Shown here piece after piece: positions 10,609 through 22,312 of a DNA stretch of 64,000 nucleotides. The DNA comes from Ixodes scapularis (taxonomy: Eukaryota > Arthropoda > Arachnida > Ixodida > Ixodidae): NCBI RefSeq assembly GCF_016920785.2, contig NW_024609857.1:9753618-9817617 (forward strand). The letters are read 5' to 3'. The translations under genes were made by a program, and so were the position numbers. The notes under the pieces are model-generated. The model was not told the origin of the DNA. It was given only the letters and a program-made list of their open reading frames with translations, and ran no database searches. How positions within the stretch are numbered: the first letter of the stretch is position 1; the number at the start of each line of letters is the position of its first letter.

Positions 10609-11364
10609 AAGCCAAGCCGAGTCGGTCGGTCATCTTTGCAACTCTCCTTTTCATCGTTCCTCGGTGTCGGCTGCCGTAGGGGCTCGTTCAACCGACATGC
10701 GGTTGCCGAATCGTTGCTACGCTCGTTACTTCTGTTTTTCTTTTGTGTTTTTCACTTTTATTTATGAGTACTTTGAGACAGGTGCGGAAAGAAGGCTCTC
10801 TTTAAGAGATGGCGTTGGGGCTCCCGCAGTTTGTTATGGGCTTCATATCGTTTTTTTTTTTCGAGACAAGACGTTCGTGTTTCGGCGCAGTACATCATCG
10901 CGTTATACCGCGCGGGTTTTCGGGGTGCGAGTTTATAACCTCCTGGGCGTCCTGGAAAAAGCGTCACGTAGCTCTGGAGCCTGTTTCTATGACTTAATCG
11001 CGATTAGAATGCCCCGTCACCTCTACTTCTTTTTATGGTTTGGTTATTGAGCGAGGGAGTGAGGAAGAGAGGCTACCCCTGCAGCCAGCGTAAGGCCCGA
11101 ACGAACAGAAGGTCGACCCGTCACTTTGTGAATCGTACGGAAGGACTAGCGAGTTATAAAATAGCTTAAAGACCCTAGCGCCTTTGCACAGCGTACGACG
11201 CACGCTAGATCTCAGCGGAATGCTGTAAAGCCCGTCAAAGCAGCCCTTTGAGTGCAGGCAGCGAAACGCAAACGCATACGAAAGTGCTTATAGTGTCATC
11301 TAGACGTGCACATGAAAACTGCTCCGAGCAATCTAAGACCAGTATTCGGACAAAGCCAATTCAA
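10609..11364. other. Intergenic, nothing recognised
   Basis: GC-mixed non-coding sequence. The 163-codon frame at 10559-11050 overlaps the foldback arm and a T-rich run and has no motif. Confidence 0.5.
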
Positions 11365-11497
11365 TAGAGAGTCTTAGTATATCGTTCCCATGACTCCGAT
11401 AACGATACCCGATATTCCGCCACCGCCTCCCTCGCGCATGCATAGTATCGTTATCGGGGCTATCCGAGGTATCGGAACGATCTACTAAAACTCTCTA
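11365..11497 (+). mobile_element. 133-bp MITE family K, copy 1
   Basis: TIRs TAGAGAGTCTTAGTA and, on the right, TACTAAAACTCTCTA. The interior holds an inverted ATCGTTATCGGGG/CGATAACGATACCCG pair. A second copy of identical length and orientation is at 19608-19740 with few differences. No clear target duplication. Confidence 0.8.
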
Positions 11498-11749
11498 ATG
11501 TCTCGAATCCCATCGCTACCCAAGTGGCGTGAATCTTTTTCCGGGCGCCGGTTGTAAACGTGATCTGTCTTTTTCTTTTCTTTTATTACTATACGGTTTA
11601 TAGCTCGAGGTATGGCTCGCATTTTTCAATCTGGGGAAGTCTCGCACTGTCCCGCGCGCGAAGAGAGCAACGAGAAGGGCACGCAAATGGCCGCTGCGGC
11701 GTACGCACGCGAAAATAAAAAGTGAGCGTATCCCAAGCAGCACCAGAAA

Positions 11750-12372
11750 GTGAATTTTGATCGGCCGACGGTTGGCCAGTGTCTGGACAGCTTGGCCACT
11801 TTAAGTGCTTGGCCACCGGAGACATAAACAAGGCCGGCAAGGGTCCGGCCACAAACTAGCTGTTTTTAGCTTGTCCGCCGGAGACATAAACACTGCCGGC
11901 AAGCGCCTGGCCAGAAGTGCTCATTTTCAGCTTGGACGCCGGAGACATAAAAACGGCCGGCAAGTGTTCGGCCAGCAGTGGTGATTTTCAGCTTGGCCGC
12001 CGGGGACATAAACATGGTCGGCAAGTGTTTGGCCAGCAGTGGTGATTTTGAGCTTGGCCGCCGGGGACATAGACACGCCCGGCAAGTGTTTGGCCACAAG
12101 TGCTGATTTTCAGCTTGGCCGCCGGAGACATAAACACGGCCGGCAAGTGTTTGGCCAGTAGTGCTGGTTTTCAGCTTGGCCGCCGGAAACATAAACACGG
12201 CCGGCGAGTGTTTGGCCAGCAGTGCTGATTTTCAGCTTGGCCGCCGGAGACATAAACACGGCCGGCAAGTATTTGGCCACCTGTGCTGATTCTCAGCTTG
12301 GCCGCCGTGGACATAAACATGGCCGACAAGTGTTCTGCCAAAAGTGCTGATTTTCAGTTTCGCCGCAGGGAC
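11750..12372. repeat. 61-bp minisatellite, about 10 copies
   Basis: Units begin at 11808, 11870, 11931, 11992, 12053, 12114, 12175, 12236 and 12297, i.e. spaced 61 bp (one 62), then a partial unit. The unit contains CTTGGCCGCCGGAGACATAA and GGCCGGCAAGTGTTTGGCCA. The minus-strand 110-codon frame here is only the repeat translated. CCCAAGCAGCACC at about 11730 just before the array matches GTGCTGCTTGGG after the array at 20076-20329. Confidence 0.9.
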
Positions 12373-13321
12373 ACCCATAATCTAAACTTTCATCGCGTTG
12401 ACGAAACTTTGTTATAACGACGGGCAACGAGAGAAGCATCACGAGCGAGTGGTTGGCAGAATATTAGTGCGTGCATCGCGCGAACACTGTTAGCGCAAGC
12501 AAACGATCACCGTTTTATTCAGTTTTTTTTTTCGTTAGACTTGAAAGGCTATTGTCTTAACTAGCACTGTCGTGTGATATGTTCATTTGGAACATTATAG
12601 TAGAAGTGGGAAAATATTGTGCCCGTCGTTGTTCTATGAAAATAAAATACGAAAGCAGCGCCGACGTCATCTTCGCGTTAACTATACCGCTCTGTCGCCG
12701 CGCGGCACTCTTAGTGCGAATGCCACATCCGCGATTTTTCGGTTACCGCTCCACATATTTACTTCCCAACTGCACTCGAAGAAAAAAAAGTTGTAGTCGG
12801 GTGCATCGGGCGCAGATGCTCCCCTTTCCTGGAAGACGCACCCACCGTTACCCAGCCAGTGTATACTTGTACACCGACCATAAGCACCCTTCTCTACCTT
12901 AAAAACCTATAGGTGTATCAATGCACTCAGCTTAGTAAACCGCCACGCTAGCCACGCACTCCGATCAGCTTGTGCTTTAATCGGATAAGATTGGATATTT
13001 CAGACTTTGTGTTTTGGAAGAGCCTAAACAAGACGTCTCTCATATATTGATTAAACTTAAGCTAGTCTCAGTAATGTTTCATATAGGTGCTAGGATACTG
13101 ATTTCCTGAGCCAAGGAAAGCTAAAAGCTTCGGTTAAAACCGCAACGGAAATGTTATAAATCGAGCCACACGTAAAAGAAAAAGAAAATGAACATCTCGA
13201 CCTAGATGTGCAGAACGCTGGTTTTGTTGTTAACAACGTGATTGTTTGCGGGTGGTGGGCAACGCCGTGACGCTATTGACGCTATCGTGGTGATTGACGC
13301 CAGTGATGCTCGGCCGTACTA
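12373..13321. other. Intergenic, nothing recognised
   Basis: No gene supported. The 107-codon frame at 12579 overlaps a second frame on the same strand and shows no motif. Short GACGC(T)ATTGACG words repeat near 13270-13310. Confidence 0.5.
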
Positions 13322-14188
13322 CACAGTAAACGTTTTTACACCTTTAAGGGTGTAAAATGGGTGTTGTAGCAACTTACACCCTCGGCTACACCTTTTTAAC
13401 AACCTAAAACTAGGAATACAACCTCATAATTTTACCGAAAAAGGTGCTGTTTCGTGTTACACCCTACATTTAGTGAAGAATGTGAGAAGGGTGTAGAAGA
13501 GGGTGCTAAATAAATAATGTGAAATGGTTTTGGAAAGCTTTTATATGGCTCTGTACATAATGTACAGGTAAGATTTCTGCTTGAAAAGCAACAGTTGTTA
13601 GCAGTCTAGTTTCTTATAATGTCAGTTGTAATTCATGCAAATAGCTGATAATTAAGTGCCTCTTTTGCATACAATTTTTATGTTTGAAAACAAAATTTTA
13701 TATATGAGTTCATATTTAATTTTCTTACAAATCACTCCATGCTCAGAAATCGGAAAGTAGGGTGAAATGCTCTATACTAGCGTTTTTTACAAATATTGAT
13801 TGATGGAAGTGTACAGTAAGAAAATCAGTTAGTCTCAAGTTTATATCTGGCAACATGAAATCAAAATATTGTGAAAATGTTTGACAAATATTCATGACAT
13901 GCTGCGCTAGAACCTGTCTCATGACCATGTCAACCCGAGTAAAATATTCATTTGAGAATATGGTGACATGCACAAAAACTCACACACATAAAGAGGCAAA
14001 TCCCATAATAAACCAGGCCGAGACATCCCATAAAAAATGGCCTATGGTCGTCTATGGGAAATTCAATGGGAGGCTATCACCCCCTGTAGCTTCGCATGGT
14101 CGGCCTTAAAAACTTATAGATATAGCTACAGCCAGCTATAGAAAAGTTTAGGGCCCTGTGTCTAAAGTCTCAGGGCTATGTTTCAATA

Positions 14189-14520
14189 ACAACAACAACA
14201 ACAACAATAATAATAATAATAATCAATAAGTTAGTGTTTTAACAGTGTCCAGGGACATCCAATTGTTCTTGCGGGCGCAGTGCAATAGAACGAACAAACA
14301 GACGCTTGCGCGGTCGCAGTCGCACACATACACGCGCGCTCGCAGTCGCACACATACACGCGCGCACGCACGTACACACGCATGCACACGCGCAAACCCA
14401 CGCCCGCGCGCAGACGCACACGCACGCACAACCGGAAACGCACACGCGCATGCACGTGGACGCATCCACACGCGTGCGCACAAACACACGCACGCGCCTG
14501 CACACACGCACACGCAAACA
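14189..14520. repeat. AAC/AAT and CACGCG microsatellites
   Basis: (AAC)n then (AAT)n at about 14189-14222, followed at about 14320-14520 by a degenerate CA/CG-alternating tract (CACACGCG, CGCACG words). All frames of 80-107 codons here on both strands are repeat translations. Confidence 0.9.
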
Positions 14521-15454
14521 ATTACGACGAAGGAAGCGTTGCTTGAGTTAGTTTCGGTTTCGGTTTAAACAAAAAAGAAAAAACCTAAAGTTTAAATAAA
14601 ACCTAAGATTTACTCACTTTTTGTAATGTTTTACATTATTATTTTTGTGAAATTCTTATTGTTACTAATATAATTTATTTTGCTTAGTATAGTTCTAAAA
14701 AAAATAGCAATAAATAAAAAGGAAAAGAAACTCTTGAAGACTGCGCAAGACCATCGCTATCGCGATCAGCTTCCGTTGGGCTCGTTTGAATGGTCGTTGA
14801 AATTCCAGAAGCTTCGGAAATCTCCTTTTTTTACGTTTGAGCCGTTTTAGTGGATATTTTAAATATCTTCCTTACGAATACCGTGTTCAAGAATAACAAT
14901 CGATCACTGAGAGCTGGGAGACGCTGCGTCTTGGCAACGCCCGTAAGTTCAGAACCGCCCATGCACGACTCGTGCAAACGCCGGTTAGCAACTTTCTTTT
15001 GTTTCTGCGAAGTGGGCTGCTGTTTCAAACTTTGTCGTGTACCGTGTGCTTGCTAAGCTATGCTTGATTCTAACTATGCTTCTGCCCTGTGTTATTTCGT
15101 TATTTGAAAAGGGCGTATCTTCTTCAAAACCTGTGGCTCGCTCCGCAGTGTGAGAAAGATTCCCGCGCGGCGGAACCTTGAGCATGTTCTTTGCGCCGTT
15201 GTGCGGCGCTCGTCCGACGACGCTTGTGCGGAGCGTTCAAGTGTCGTCTGACGGCAGTTCAAGCATTCAGTCGCCGTCCCAAAGTGTTAATCACAGGTCA
15301 TGCTAGTTCTGACATCTTGTCCTAACAGCCGCTCGCCACCGATTTGTTTCATAAAGCGGGAGCGAGAAAAACGTTAGAAGAGCGAGCATGCAGCATGATT
15401 TTTTGCATAAGCTAATGCCTGTGCGTAGAGACGCGCGGTCGCTTCGTCATTATT

Positions 15455-15547
15455 CCGAGGGTAAAAGCGCTAAAAACAACGGACAAACAACGTCCTGTGT
15501 TGTTTGTTTCTTTTACTTGTCCGTTGTTTTTAGAGGTTTCACCCTCG
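15455..15547. repeat. Hairpin, about 33-bp arms
   Basis: CCGAGGGTAAAAGCG/CTAAAAACAACGGACAA at 15455-15487 pairs with its near complement at 15516-15547 around a loop of about 28 bp. The loop itself repeats an ACAACG-like word. Confidence 0.65.
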
Positions 15548-15716
15548 GAAATTAGGTCTCTCCGCGTTTACCGAACCGGCACACTTTTTAAGTTTACGAT
15601 TGTGTGATGCAAAAAATAAAAGGAGTTTAGATGTCACGTTTTTTAGTAGTGGCGAAAGCCCTTACAAAAATCAGAGCAGCTAGAAAAAACAAAAACATGA
15701 AAAAAGGCGGAAAAAA

Positions 15717-16622
15717 TTAAAGGGGCTCTCCGGAGCTTTCTGTGATCGTCTGTTTATGTTGTTATATTGCATAGTAGGTGCAAGTTAATATGTATACAAA
15801 GTTTTAGATTACAAAACCGTTTATTAAGCAGGTGGCAGAAGAAATATATCGGGACTATTTTCTCTTGGAAGACGATCCCCCATTCCCTGCCCATCGCTAA
15901 AACTTGACCAATGGAAATGCTGCATCTCGCGGTGAATGCGAACGTTATTATTGCAACACTTTTTAAGCTTGTTGTAAATTAGAGTTTGAGAAAAACGTAA
16001 ACTGATTGTGGTGCGGGAAACATAGTCCGCAATTATCGCTCCAATACCAGCGAACTATGTTTTTTCCCCGCAAGCTTGTTGCTAGTGGGCGATGCGTCGG
16101 CGCGTCGGCTCGTCTGCTTCCCGGGGCGTCTGCAGGCGTGCGTTTGCGGGACACATGTTCCTCCTTTCCGTGGATCCCGACTCCGAAGCCAGCTTTGCGA
16201 TCCTTCCACGTCAACGAGTCAAACTTTTCCTTCTCATCTGTGGAATGCGACTGCGTATTGCAGTAGCAGCGCGACGGTGCGGTGCGACGAACGACGACTG
16301 CCGAGCACAAAATCCGGGACCCTTGACGACGGTCCGCGCGTGTTCGAGAGATTCCTCCGCGGGTCGGCGGTCGGCCGCGTTGGTGACGCGCAGTGACGCC
16401 GGAATCCTTCGCTTGCTATTGGCTGACGCGTAAAGAGATGCCCCTCCCGTTTTCCGGGCTCATCTCAGAAAGGGGGGCGTGCCGTGGACTTTGATAGCAA
16501 TTTTAGTAGAGAAATCCGCCGCGCATGACCGTAATTTTATGATTTTTAGGATCCTTAGGGCGTGTAGATTGAGTTACCGCCATAAATAGATCATCGCATA
16601 ACGATCCGGAGGGCCCCTTTAA
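15717..16622 (+). mobile_element. TTAA-flanked 898-bp non-autonomous element
   Basis: TTAA at 15717-15720 and 16619-16622 directly flank TIRs AGGGGCTCTCCGGA (left) and AGGGGCCCTCCGGA (right, other strand). Overlapping frames of 86-115 codons inside lie on both strands and are not credible genes. The TTAA target suggests piggyBac-like mobilisation. Nested inside the 13322-19537 candidate. Confidence 0.7.
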
Positions 16623-18131
16623 CTAATGTCAAACCTAAATATTTGATGGAGTTCAAAGACTACCACCGTACCAACTCGCCCGGTTATTCTTTCTGTCAAA
16701 GAATAATAGCCAATAGTAATAAACAAATAAATGCCAACTATTAATTGGTTACAAAGACGTAATTGGTGCAGTGCAGCCCTACGCTACTCTAATGTAATGT
16801 GTAAATGTATAGGGCAGTTCATAGCAACCATTTATGTCCGACCCATTATATTGAGTTTTTTCTTTATATAAAAGTTATATGAAAAAAAGTGCTCTTCCTA
16901 AATTAAGCCGCACCACTGAATGTACAATAACGTGTAACGTTTATGTATGTTCTCAGCGAAAGAAAAGGATGCATTAAAAAAAAGCCAATCATTTTGTTTC
17001 CTCTCTGCTAGAGCTTCTTTCACGTACACGCAAAATGTGGGTGTCTACGTCTAAAAGAGTGGAATTGACATTTCCTGCAGGGCTGGAAGGCCTGACTCAG
17101 TTTGGCTAGCAGCTTGAAACCTATGGGAACCTGGGGAACTGAACCACAAGAGTGAGAGTGACACCCGCCTTGCACTTCCTCAGCGATGGCACCATGAGGA
17201 AGGGGGAGCTGCCCTAAAGTGAATGCAATAGCAGATGGGTCGTTCCAGTGAACCCCTATACAGATGATACCAAGCAGAAAATTATTAATAAATGTGTTAT
17301 TAAAAACATGGAATGTGAATGGCAGGGACAAGAAGGGGGAGATCAACACAGCGCTGTGTTATGTTCAGATCCTCTGTTCCCATATTCTTCATGATTTCTT
17401 TTCAATAATTGGCTACTAACTAGTCCAATCATCACCACTAGTCAATAAAAGTATGCTGCTATTTATTACTATGCATTAACACTGTGCTTGCAGTTGAATC
17501 GTACAGTCATTTATTAATGGTCAAAACCAAAAAGGAGGGTGCAAGCTAGCTAAACAGGCTAAACACATAATTTATTAAAGACGGGTTCTCTGAAGGATGA
17601 CACAAACGCAGAGAAGTATCAAACACAGCTGAGTATTAATGGGCAAAAAATGAATAGGCGACCCAAAAAAGAAAACGCAGGAGAAGACATGAAGTCAGTT
17701 TTTACAATTCCTCTTCTGCTTGCCACCACTTTACAAAGGGAATTCCTTCCTGGGCCTTACAACGTTTTACTGTTCACAACCCCTGACATACCCAAGGACA
17801 GTAAACATAAAAAAGCAACCTACTAACATTTGGGTAAATGTGGTTGAACAAACAACAGGGAATGCCTTGAGCTTTCAACCTAGGAAATAAAAAATTTCAC
17901 AACATCAAGATTAAAAAAAAAAAAAACAGACGGACGCATCACACCTGTTTCTAACAAAAATATAGGCCAAGAAGCTTCTTCCACTCAATGGCAAAACACA
18001 GGAAAGGCACTAATATATTTCTAGGTTTCATCATTGTTAGTGATTCTTTCAGTATATCCTTGTGGTCACTCTCTTTAGTCAAAATTGTTTCATCATCATC
18101 ATTCATTAAATCATCATCACAGTTGTGTTCT
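16623..18131. other. Intergenic interior of the 6.2-kb candidate, no gene recognised
   Basis: AT-rich, relatively low in repeats. The minus-strand 109-codon frame at 17020-17349 has no motif I can name. If 13322-19537 is a real autonomous-derived element, this is where a decayed transposase would be expected, but none is visible. Confidence 0.45.
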
Positions 18132-18800
18132 TTAAAGGGGTACGGAAACAAAAATCGAAATATTCAAGTTTCGTTTGGAAGGGAATCAAGTATGAGGGAT
18201 AATAACAGTAAATGATAATCGCACGTTTGTATTTTGAACGGCTGGCTATATTTTGCGTTCCAGACGGTGCACTCCAGCAAGCGCTCGAAGAGAAGCGAAC
18301 GGAGAGCGCGATGCGTCAGGGGATATCCGGCGCAAACAAAAGCAGAAAGAAAAGATTCCCCGCGTTCGTGGAGTAGCAAGGCAGGCGTGGTTATCAGCTT
18401 TGCCCTTGGTGGCGCTGGCAGCATTGTGGTGGTGTCAATAGCGTCAGCGCGTTACAACCGAGCCGTTCGAAGTACCCGTGGCGTGACGAGCGTGTGGCTG
18501 GCCCACGTGGGCTGGCCCAAGGAGCACGTAGCTTCCACAACACTGTCAGCTTAGGGCTCAACGGGATGGGGAAAGCAACTTTTGTTCGAGTTTTAAGCGA
18601 CGGGCTAATCTTCTAGGGGGAGAATGGCTGTTTCCGGTTGCACGAACGAGGGTCCGAGAATGAGGGGAGTCCTTCCTTTCCGTCTTCTTGGACCGTTTGG
18701 TACAATGCGCGATTTGTGAGTTGAGCCAGATGCGCGTAGGAGACAAGTGATAAGCGAAGCGTGGGTTGCCTGCAATCCCCTGAGACAAACAAAACATGTC
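18132..18800. mobile_element. TTAA-type terminus and partly inverted interior
   Basis: TTAA then AGGGGTACGGAAAC at 18132. A complementary right end was not found. Inverted similarity is visible between AAGAAAAGATTCCCC (about 18346) and its diverged complement near 18670-18690. The terminus resembles that at 44546-44564. Extent uncertain. Confidence 0.3.
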
Positions 18801-19270
18801 ACTTGATCTTCAAACAGGAAAGCTTTACATGCTTCGTTGGTGGCAGACCATGATGTTCACAATGGTTCAGCCGTGCAGTGCGATGCTTGGGGCCACTGCT
18901 TGCTCACTTAGAGTTCGAGAAAGGGGGGTGCCGTAGCACTTCCCAATTGCCCACGGGGTTATGATGTGGCCTGCAAGGAGCTCTTTTGTATTACTTCATG
19001 AAGTGAGTTGTGTTTAGTGTGACTCATTATTTCTTTATCACATGCCTCGTATGTGGTGATGTGGCAATCCCTCTAAGTGAAAAAAGTGTAAATGTGTTCA
19101 GTAAACATGATAAGATGTAAATCATGTAATAATAATATAAAAATATGCAATACCATTTATGATTTTTGTACAATTTACAAGTTCTGTTATGTGTATTGGA
19201 CACATTCCAATGAAATGTTCACTGGGGTCTATACTTCATTCCACCCTTCGTCCGAGCGCGGCGGACGCTA

Positions 19271-19363
19271 CCAGCCAATCCAGCGTCGGGAGAGCGTCAT
19301 GTGACCTTGTACTCCACATAACCAAAACGTCGCATGATACTCTCCCGGCGACAGATTGGCTGG
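19271..19363. repeat. Foldback with CCAGCCAAT arms
   Basis: Arms of about 34 bp, CCAGCCAATCCAGCGTCGGG on the left against CCAGCCAATCTGTCGCCGGG on the right (other strand), joined by about 25 bp. A related, more eroded structure is at 42200-42360. Confidence 0.65.
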
Positions 19364-19607
19364 GGTGGCCCAGCATCCACTGGACCACCCCAGCAGGTGC
19401 CCATTTCATGCCAAGCACCCTTTACCAAGGGTGTTAGCAGGCACCCTTTATGAAGGGTGCTTGCCTGAACGCCATAAGGGTGTTAGCCCAGGGACAAACT
19501 AATTTACACCCTTAAATGTGTAAAAACTTTTACTGTGTACTCAAGGCTTCTCTTTCCCATTAGTGCCAGTAAGCTTGTGTAAACTGAAAAATATTGTAAC
19601 TGAAGAG

Positions 19608-19740
19608 TAGAGAGTTTTAGTAGATCGCTCCCATGACTCCGATAACGATACCCGATACTCCGCCACCGCCTCCCTTGCGCATGCATAGTATCGTTATCGG
19701 GGCTTTCGGAGGTATCGGAACGATCTACTAAAACTCTCCA
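19608..19740 (+). mobile_element. 133-bp MITE family K, copy 2
   Basis: Same length, orientation and interior as 11365-11497 (CATGACTCCGATAACGATAC, GCGCATGCATAGTATCG). TIRs TAGAGAGTTTTAGTAGATC and TGGAGAGTTTTAGTAGATC. Less eroded at the left TIR than copy 1. Confidence 0.8.
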
Positions 19741-20075
19741 TTGTTGCACTGTCCCTTCACCTAAAGTTACTTCTTTTTATTTTTTTTTACTGCTGCACTA
19801 CCGGGGGATCTTAATGGTGGGACAACATACCATCCCTGAACCCACGACGACTGGAATGGTGGTCGCAACCAGCGTCGTAAGACTTAGTACTCAAAAAGGT
19901 CCAATAAATATTGAGCAGACTTGCAGCAGCTTCGCGTGTCATTACTATGTAAAAGTTTCTGGGGCTGAGTTCTCAAACTTGACCTCCCGAAACTCTTGAC
20001 AGTCTTCTGAGGAACACCCAAATTTTCTGGCAGTCTGTGATAAATTATGTATTAAGTGTATAACTACAGCCACTT

Positions 20076-20329
20076 TTGGCCAGTGACTGGCCGGAAGTCA
20101 ATGGCTAGTGGCTGGCCAAACGTGAATGGCCAGTGGCTGGCCGAAAGTGACTGGCCAAAGCTGAATGGCCATTCTCTGGCCTAAAGTGAATGGCCAGCCA
20201 CTGGACAAAGGTGAATGGCCAGTCACTGGCCTAAAGTGAATAGCCAGCCACTGGCCTAAAGTGAATGGCCAGTCACTGGCCTAAAGTGAATGGCCAGCGA
20301 CTGGCATAAAGTGAATGGCAAGTCACCAG
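20076..20329. repeat. 25-bp minisatellite, about 10 copies
   Basis: Consensus unit GGCCAGTCACTGGCCTAAAG followed by TGAAT. Each unit carries the near-palindrome GGCCAGTSACTGGCC. GTGCTGCTTGGGA follows at about 20433, the complement of the motif preceding the 61-bp array at 11750, so both arrays may lie inside related elements in opposite orientation. Confidence 0.9.
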
Positions 20330-21090
20330 ACGAGGACGAAAACACTGCTATTGCCGAGCACTTTGGCCAAGCTTGGGCCATCGAAAATCTGGTTGGCCAT
20401 AGTACACTTGCCAGCGATGGCCCATTCACAACGTGCTGCTTGGGATGTTCGCAAAGCTAGCCGCGTTGCGTGCGAGTGGCGCATGCATGGTGTGGAGCGC
20501 ACAACGCTACCTCGAGCACACAGTGCTTCCGTTTGCTCCTTTACGCAATACCAAAGCTCTCTATTGAGGAATGCACAGTGCTGTTTGTGTGAGGATGGTA
20601 CGAGCGCTATAATTATACGGATCTTCTAAGGGTAAAGCGTTCATGCAATAAAAGATTGTCTGCTACGTTTTCTTGCCAACAGAGGGACTGGATAGGGGTT
20701 CTTCAAAATGCGTCGCAATAGCCTGACCAGATGATGCTTTGTTAAGTGTAGCTATAGCTGCAATGTCTGGTCTCACCCGCTTTTCATTCCACTCTTAAGG
20801 CGCACTTTGTCATTTTGACGCTCGCATGTCCCACTTCGTGTGGCACTAGAAACAAAATGACCCGGAATACGACTAAACCAAAAGATTGTGTAAAAATATA
20901 AGCAACCGAAGTGCGCTTCATTGTTTTCAAATAAGCCGTAATCCGGACACGACTCTCCCAGCACAGCTATTTTGTTGCGTTAGGGTCGCAATAATGTAAC
21001 AGGAGTTTTCTGCACTTGTTGTCTCGCCCGCTTAAATAAATAAAAAAAAAATGAACGCGGGTATTATAGTAAAATAATATGTCCTAAATA
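20330..21090. other. Intergenic, flank of the 25-bp array
   Basis: TTGGCCA words continue at 20360-20420, then unique sequence. The 104-codon frame at 20315-20629 starts in the array and has no motif. No gene. Confidence 0.5.
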
Positions 21091-21265
21091 AATACCTCCA
21101 TAAATTTGTCATCACGTGCGCTGCAATCTGGAACCGCCCTGCGGGCCAGGAGCAGAGCGTGTATGGATTTCGCTACAATTTTTGCTGCCCACTGATTCCC
21201 TCAATGCACAACGTGGCATATTACACCGCGATGAGGAGCTTCGAGCTCTTGGAATAAGTATATCT
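21091..21265 (+). repeat. Interspersed repeat family D, copy 1
   Basis: AATACCTCCATAAAYYTGTC, GTATGGATTT and GCTTCGAGYTYT are shared in order with 38543-38690. Termini are not defined. Confidence 0.5.
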
Positions 21266-21409
21266 CGACATTACGTGTTTCTTTAATAATCTCGTCGAAA
21301 CACTGACTAATTCTTGTTACCCCCCCCCCCCCCCCCCCCAAGTAATTCTTCAGCCATTTCACACTGCGAATACTTCTTACAAAAGACAGTCTTGACTATC
21401 TGCAGGCAG

Positions 21410-21510
21410 TAGAGACTTTTAGGGGACCGCTTGTGCACGTCCTCTACGGTACCGAAGGGCTCATTGTACCATATACGGGATGTGAAAAAGCGGTCCCCTA
21501 AAAGTCTCTA
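21410..21510. mobile_element. 101-bp MITE with CAG target duplication
   Basis: Perfect TIRs of at least 21 bp, TAGAGACTTTTAGGGGACCG at each end. CAG flanks both sides (21407-21409 and 21511-21513), a plausible 3-bp duplication. The perfect arms suggest a recent insertion. The tip resembles family K (TAGAGAGTTTTAG). Confidence 0.8.
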
Positions 21511-21558
21511 CAGCCTGAGGCCTTCCTTGTATGACGGTCTCATTGGTCATAAAAAAAC

Positions 21559-21697
21559 TCTCCGCAGACATGTTCGAACCATGTGTAAAGCTAACATGCT
21601 TTGATCAGGCGTGATGCGTGCCCTCAGATAATTTTGTCACCATGTCGGCAGTGAACATCGTGTCTGTTGCATAATGTTTATGAACGGTGTTACTGCG
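21559..21697 (+). repeat. Interspersed repeat family E, copy 1
   Basis: CAGACATRTTCGAA, GAACATCGTGT and GTGTKACTG words are shared in the same order with 27719-27830. Confidence 0.45.
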
Positions 21698-21828
21698 GTC
21701 TTGGGGCTTTCGCGCCCAAAACATGACAACAGAAGAATGTAGGAAGACAACAATCCAGGTATGTTTAGAAGCACATAAACATAAGCAACAACAAACCACT
21801 TTTCTTTTTTTCTCTTTTTTTTTTCTTT

Positions 21829-21899
21829 TGCGATACGAAGGGAAGAGTCATATTACCATATAAAGAAAGACAGTAATGAGCGAATGTTTAATTTCAGTG
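21829..21899 (+). repeat. Interspersed repeat family F, copy 1
   Basis: TGCGATACGAAGGGAA and CAGTAATGAG are shared in order with 24829-24895. Confidence 0.45.
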
Positions 21900-21999
21900 T
21901 GGCGATTAAGCGCAAATTAGAAGCGAAGGAGGCGTCTTTTCTTTTATTTCTTTTGTTTTACTTTTTTTCGTTTACTAAACAGCAGCAGAAGCGCTTAGT

Positions 22000-22088
22000 T
22001 TAAAGGGAAACTGAAGCGGATCTGTGTTTGAGAAAACGCACTTGAATTTGGCCTTCAGAATCACGGGTATAGAGATCACTTCTTTTTA
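22000..22088 (+). mobile_element. Single TTAA-type left terminus
   Basis: TTAA followed by AGGGAAACTGAAGCGGATC has the layout of the window's other TTAA elements. No right end found. Confidence 0.25.
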
Positions 22089-22312
22089 GATGCGGAGCAT
22101 CTCTTGCTCGGGTCTATGTCCCGCGGCGTCGTAGTCCGCACCCACACTACGCATGCGCAACTCTCCTCCTTCCCTCTCTCCAACAGCTGCGCGTTACTCT
22201 CTCCGCTCTCTCTCTCTCCCAGCTGCGTGCACTTCGCGTGCGTTCGCTTCTACTCACACCGCGCGCGCATGCGCAACTCTCCTCCTCTAGTCTCCTCTCC
22301 TTCAGGTGTGAA

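Larger units (their letters stand above)
13322..19537. mobile_element. Candidate 6.2-kb TIR element with nested insertions
   Basis: The left end reads CACAGTAAACGTTTTTACAC and the right end, on the other strand, CACAGTAAAAGTTTTTACAC, each followed within a few bases by TTTAAGGGTGTAAA-type sequence. Both are flanked by TA. Subterminal GGGTGT/ACACCC words are abundant on both sides (13360-13510 and 19410-19520). Neither terminus has its own partner nearby, which favours one large element over two MITEs. No transposase frame longer than about 115 codons is seen inside, and a TTAA element (15717-16622) and hairpins are nested. Two half-elements from separate insertions remain possible. Confidence 0.4.

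Noticed and set aside
11866..12198. 110-codon minus-strand repeat protein
   Set aside because: It is the 61-bp minisatellite read in an open frame. 61 is not a multiple of 3, so the apparent peptide repeat is not maintained.
14223..14568. Five frames of 81-107 codons on both strands
   Set aside because: Translations of the CACGCG microsatellite, Cys/Val/Arg or His/Thr/Arg repeats only.
20076..20329. CRISPR-like array
   Set aside because: Units are contiguous 25-bp tandem repeats without unique spacers, in a eukaryotic context.
21318..21340. Poly-C, poly-G and poly-A tracts as functional elements (also 9032, 31447, 45091, 52388, 55046)
   Set aside because: Common simple repeats with no consistent neighbouring feature. 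Lengths are unreliable in assemblies.
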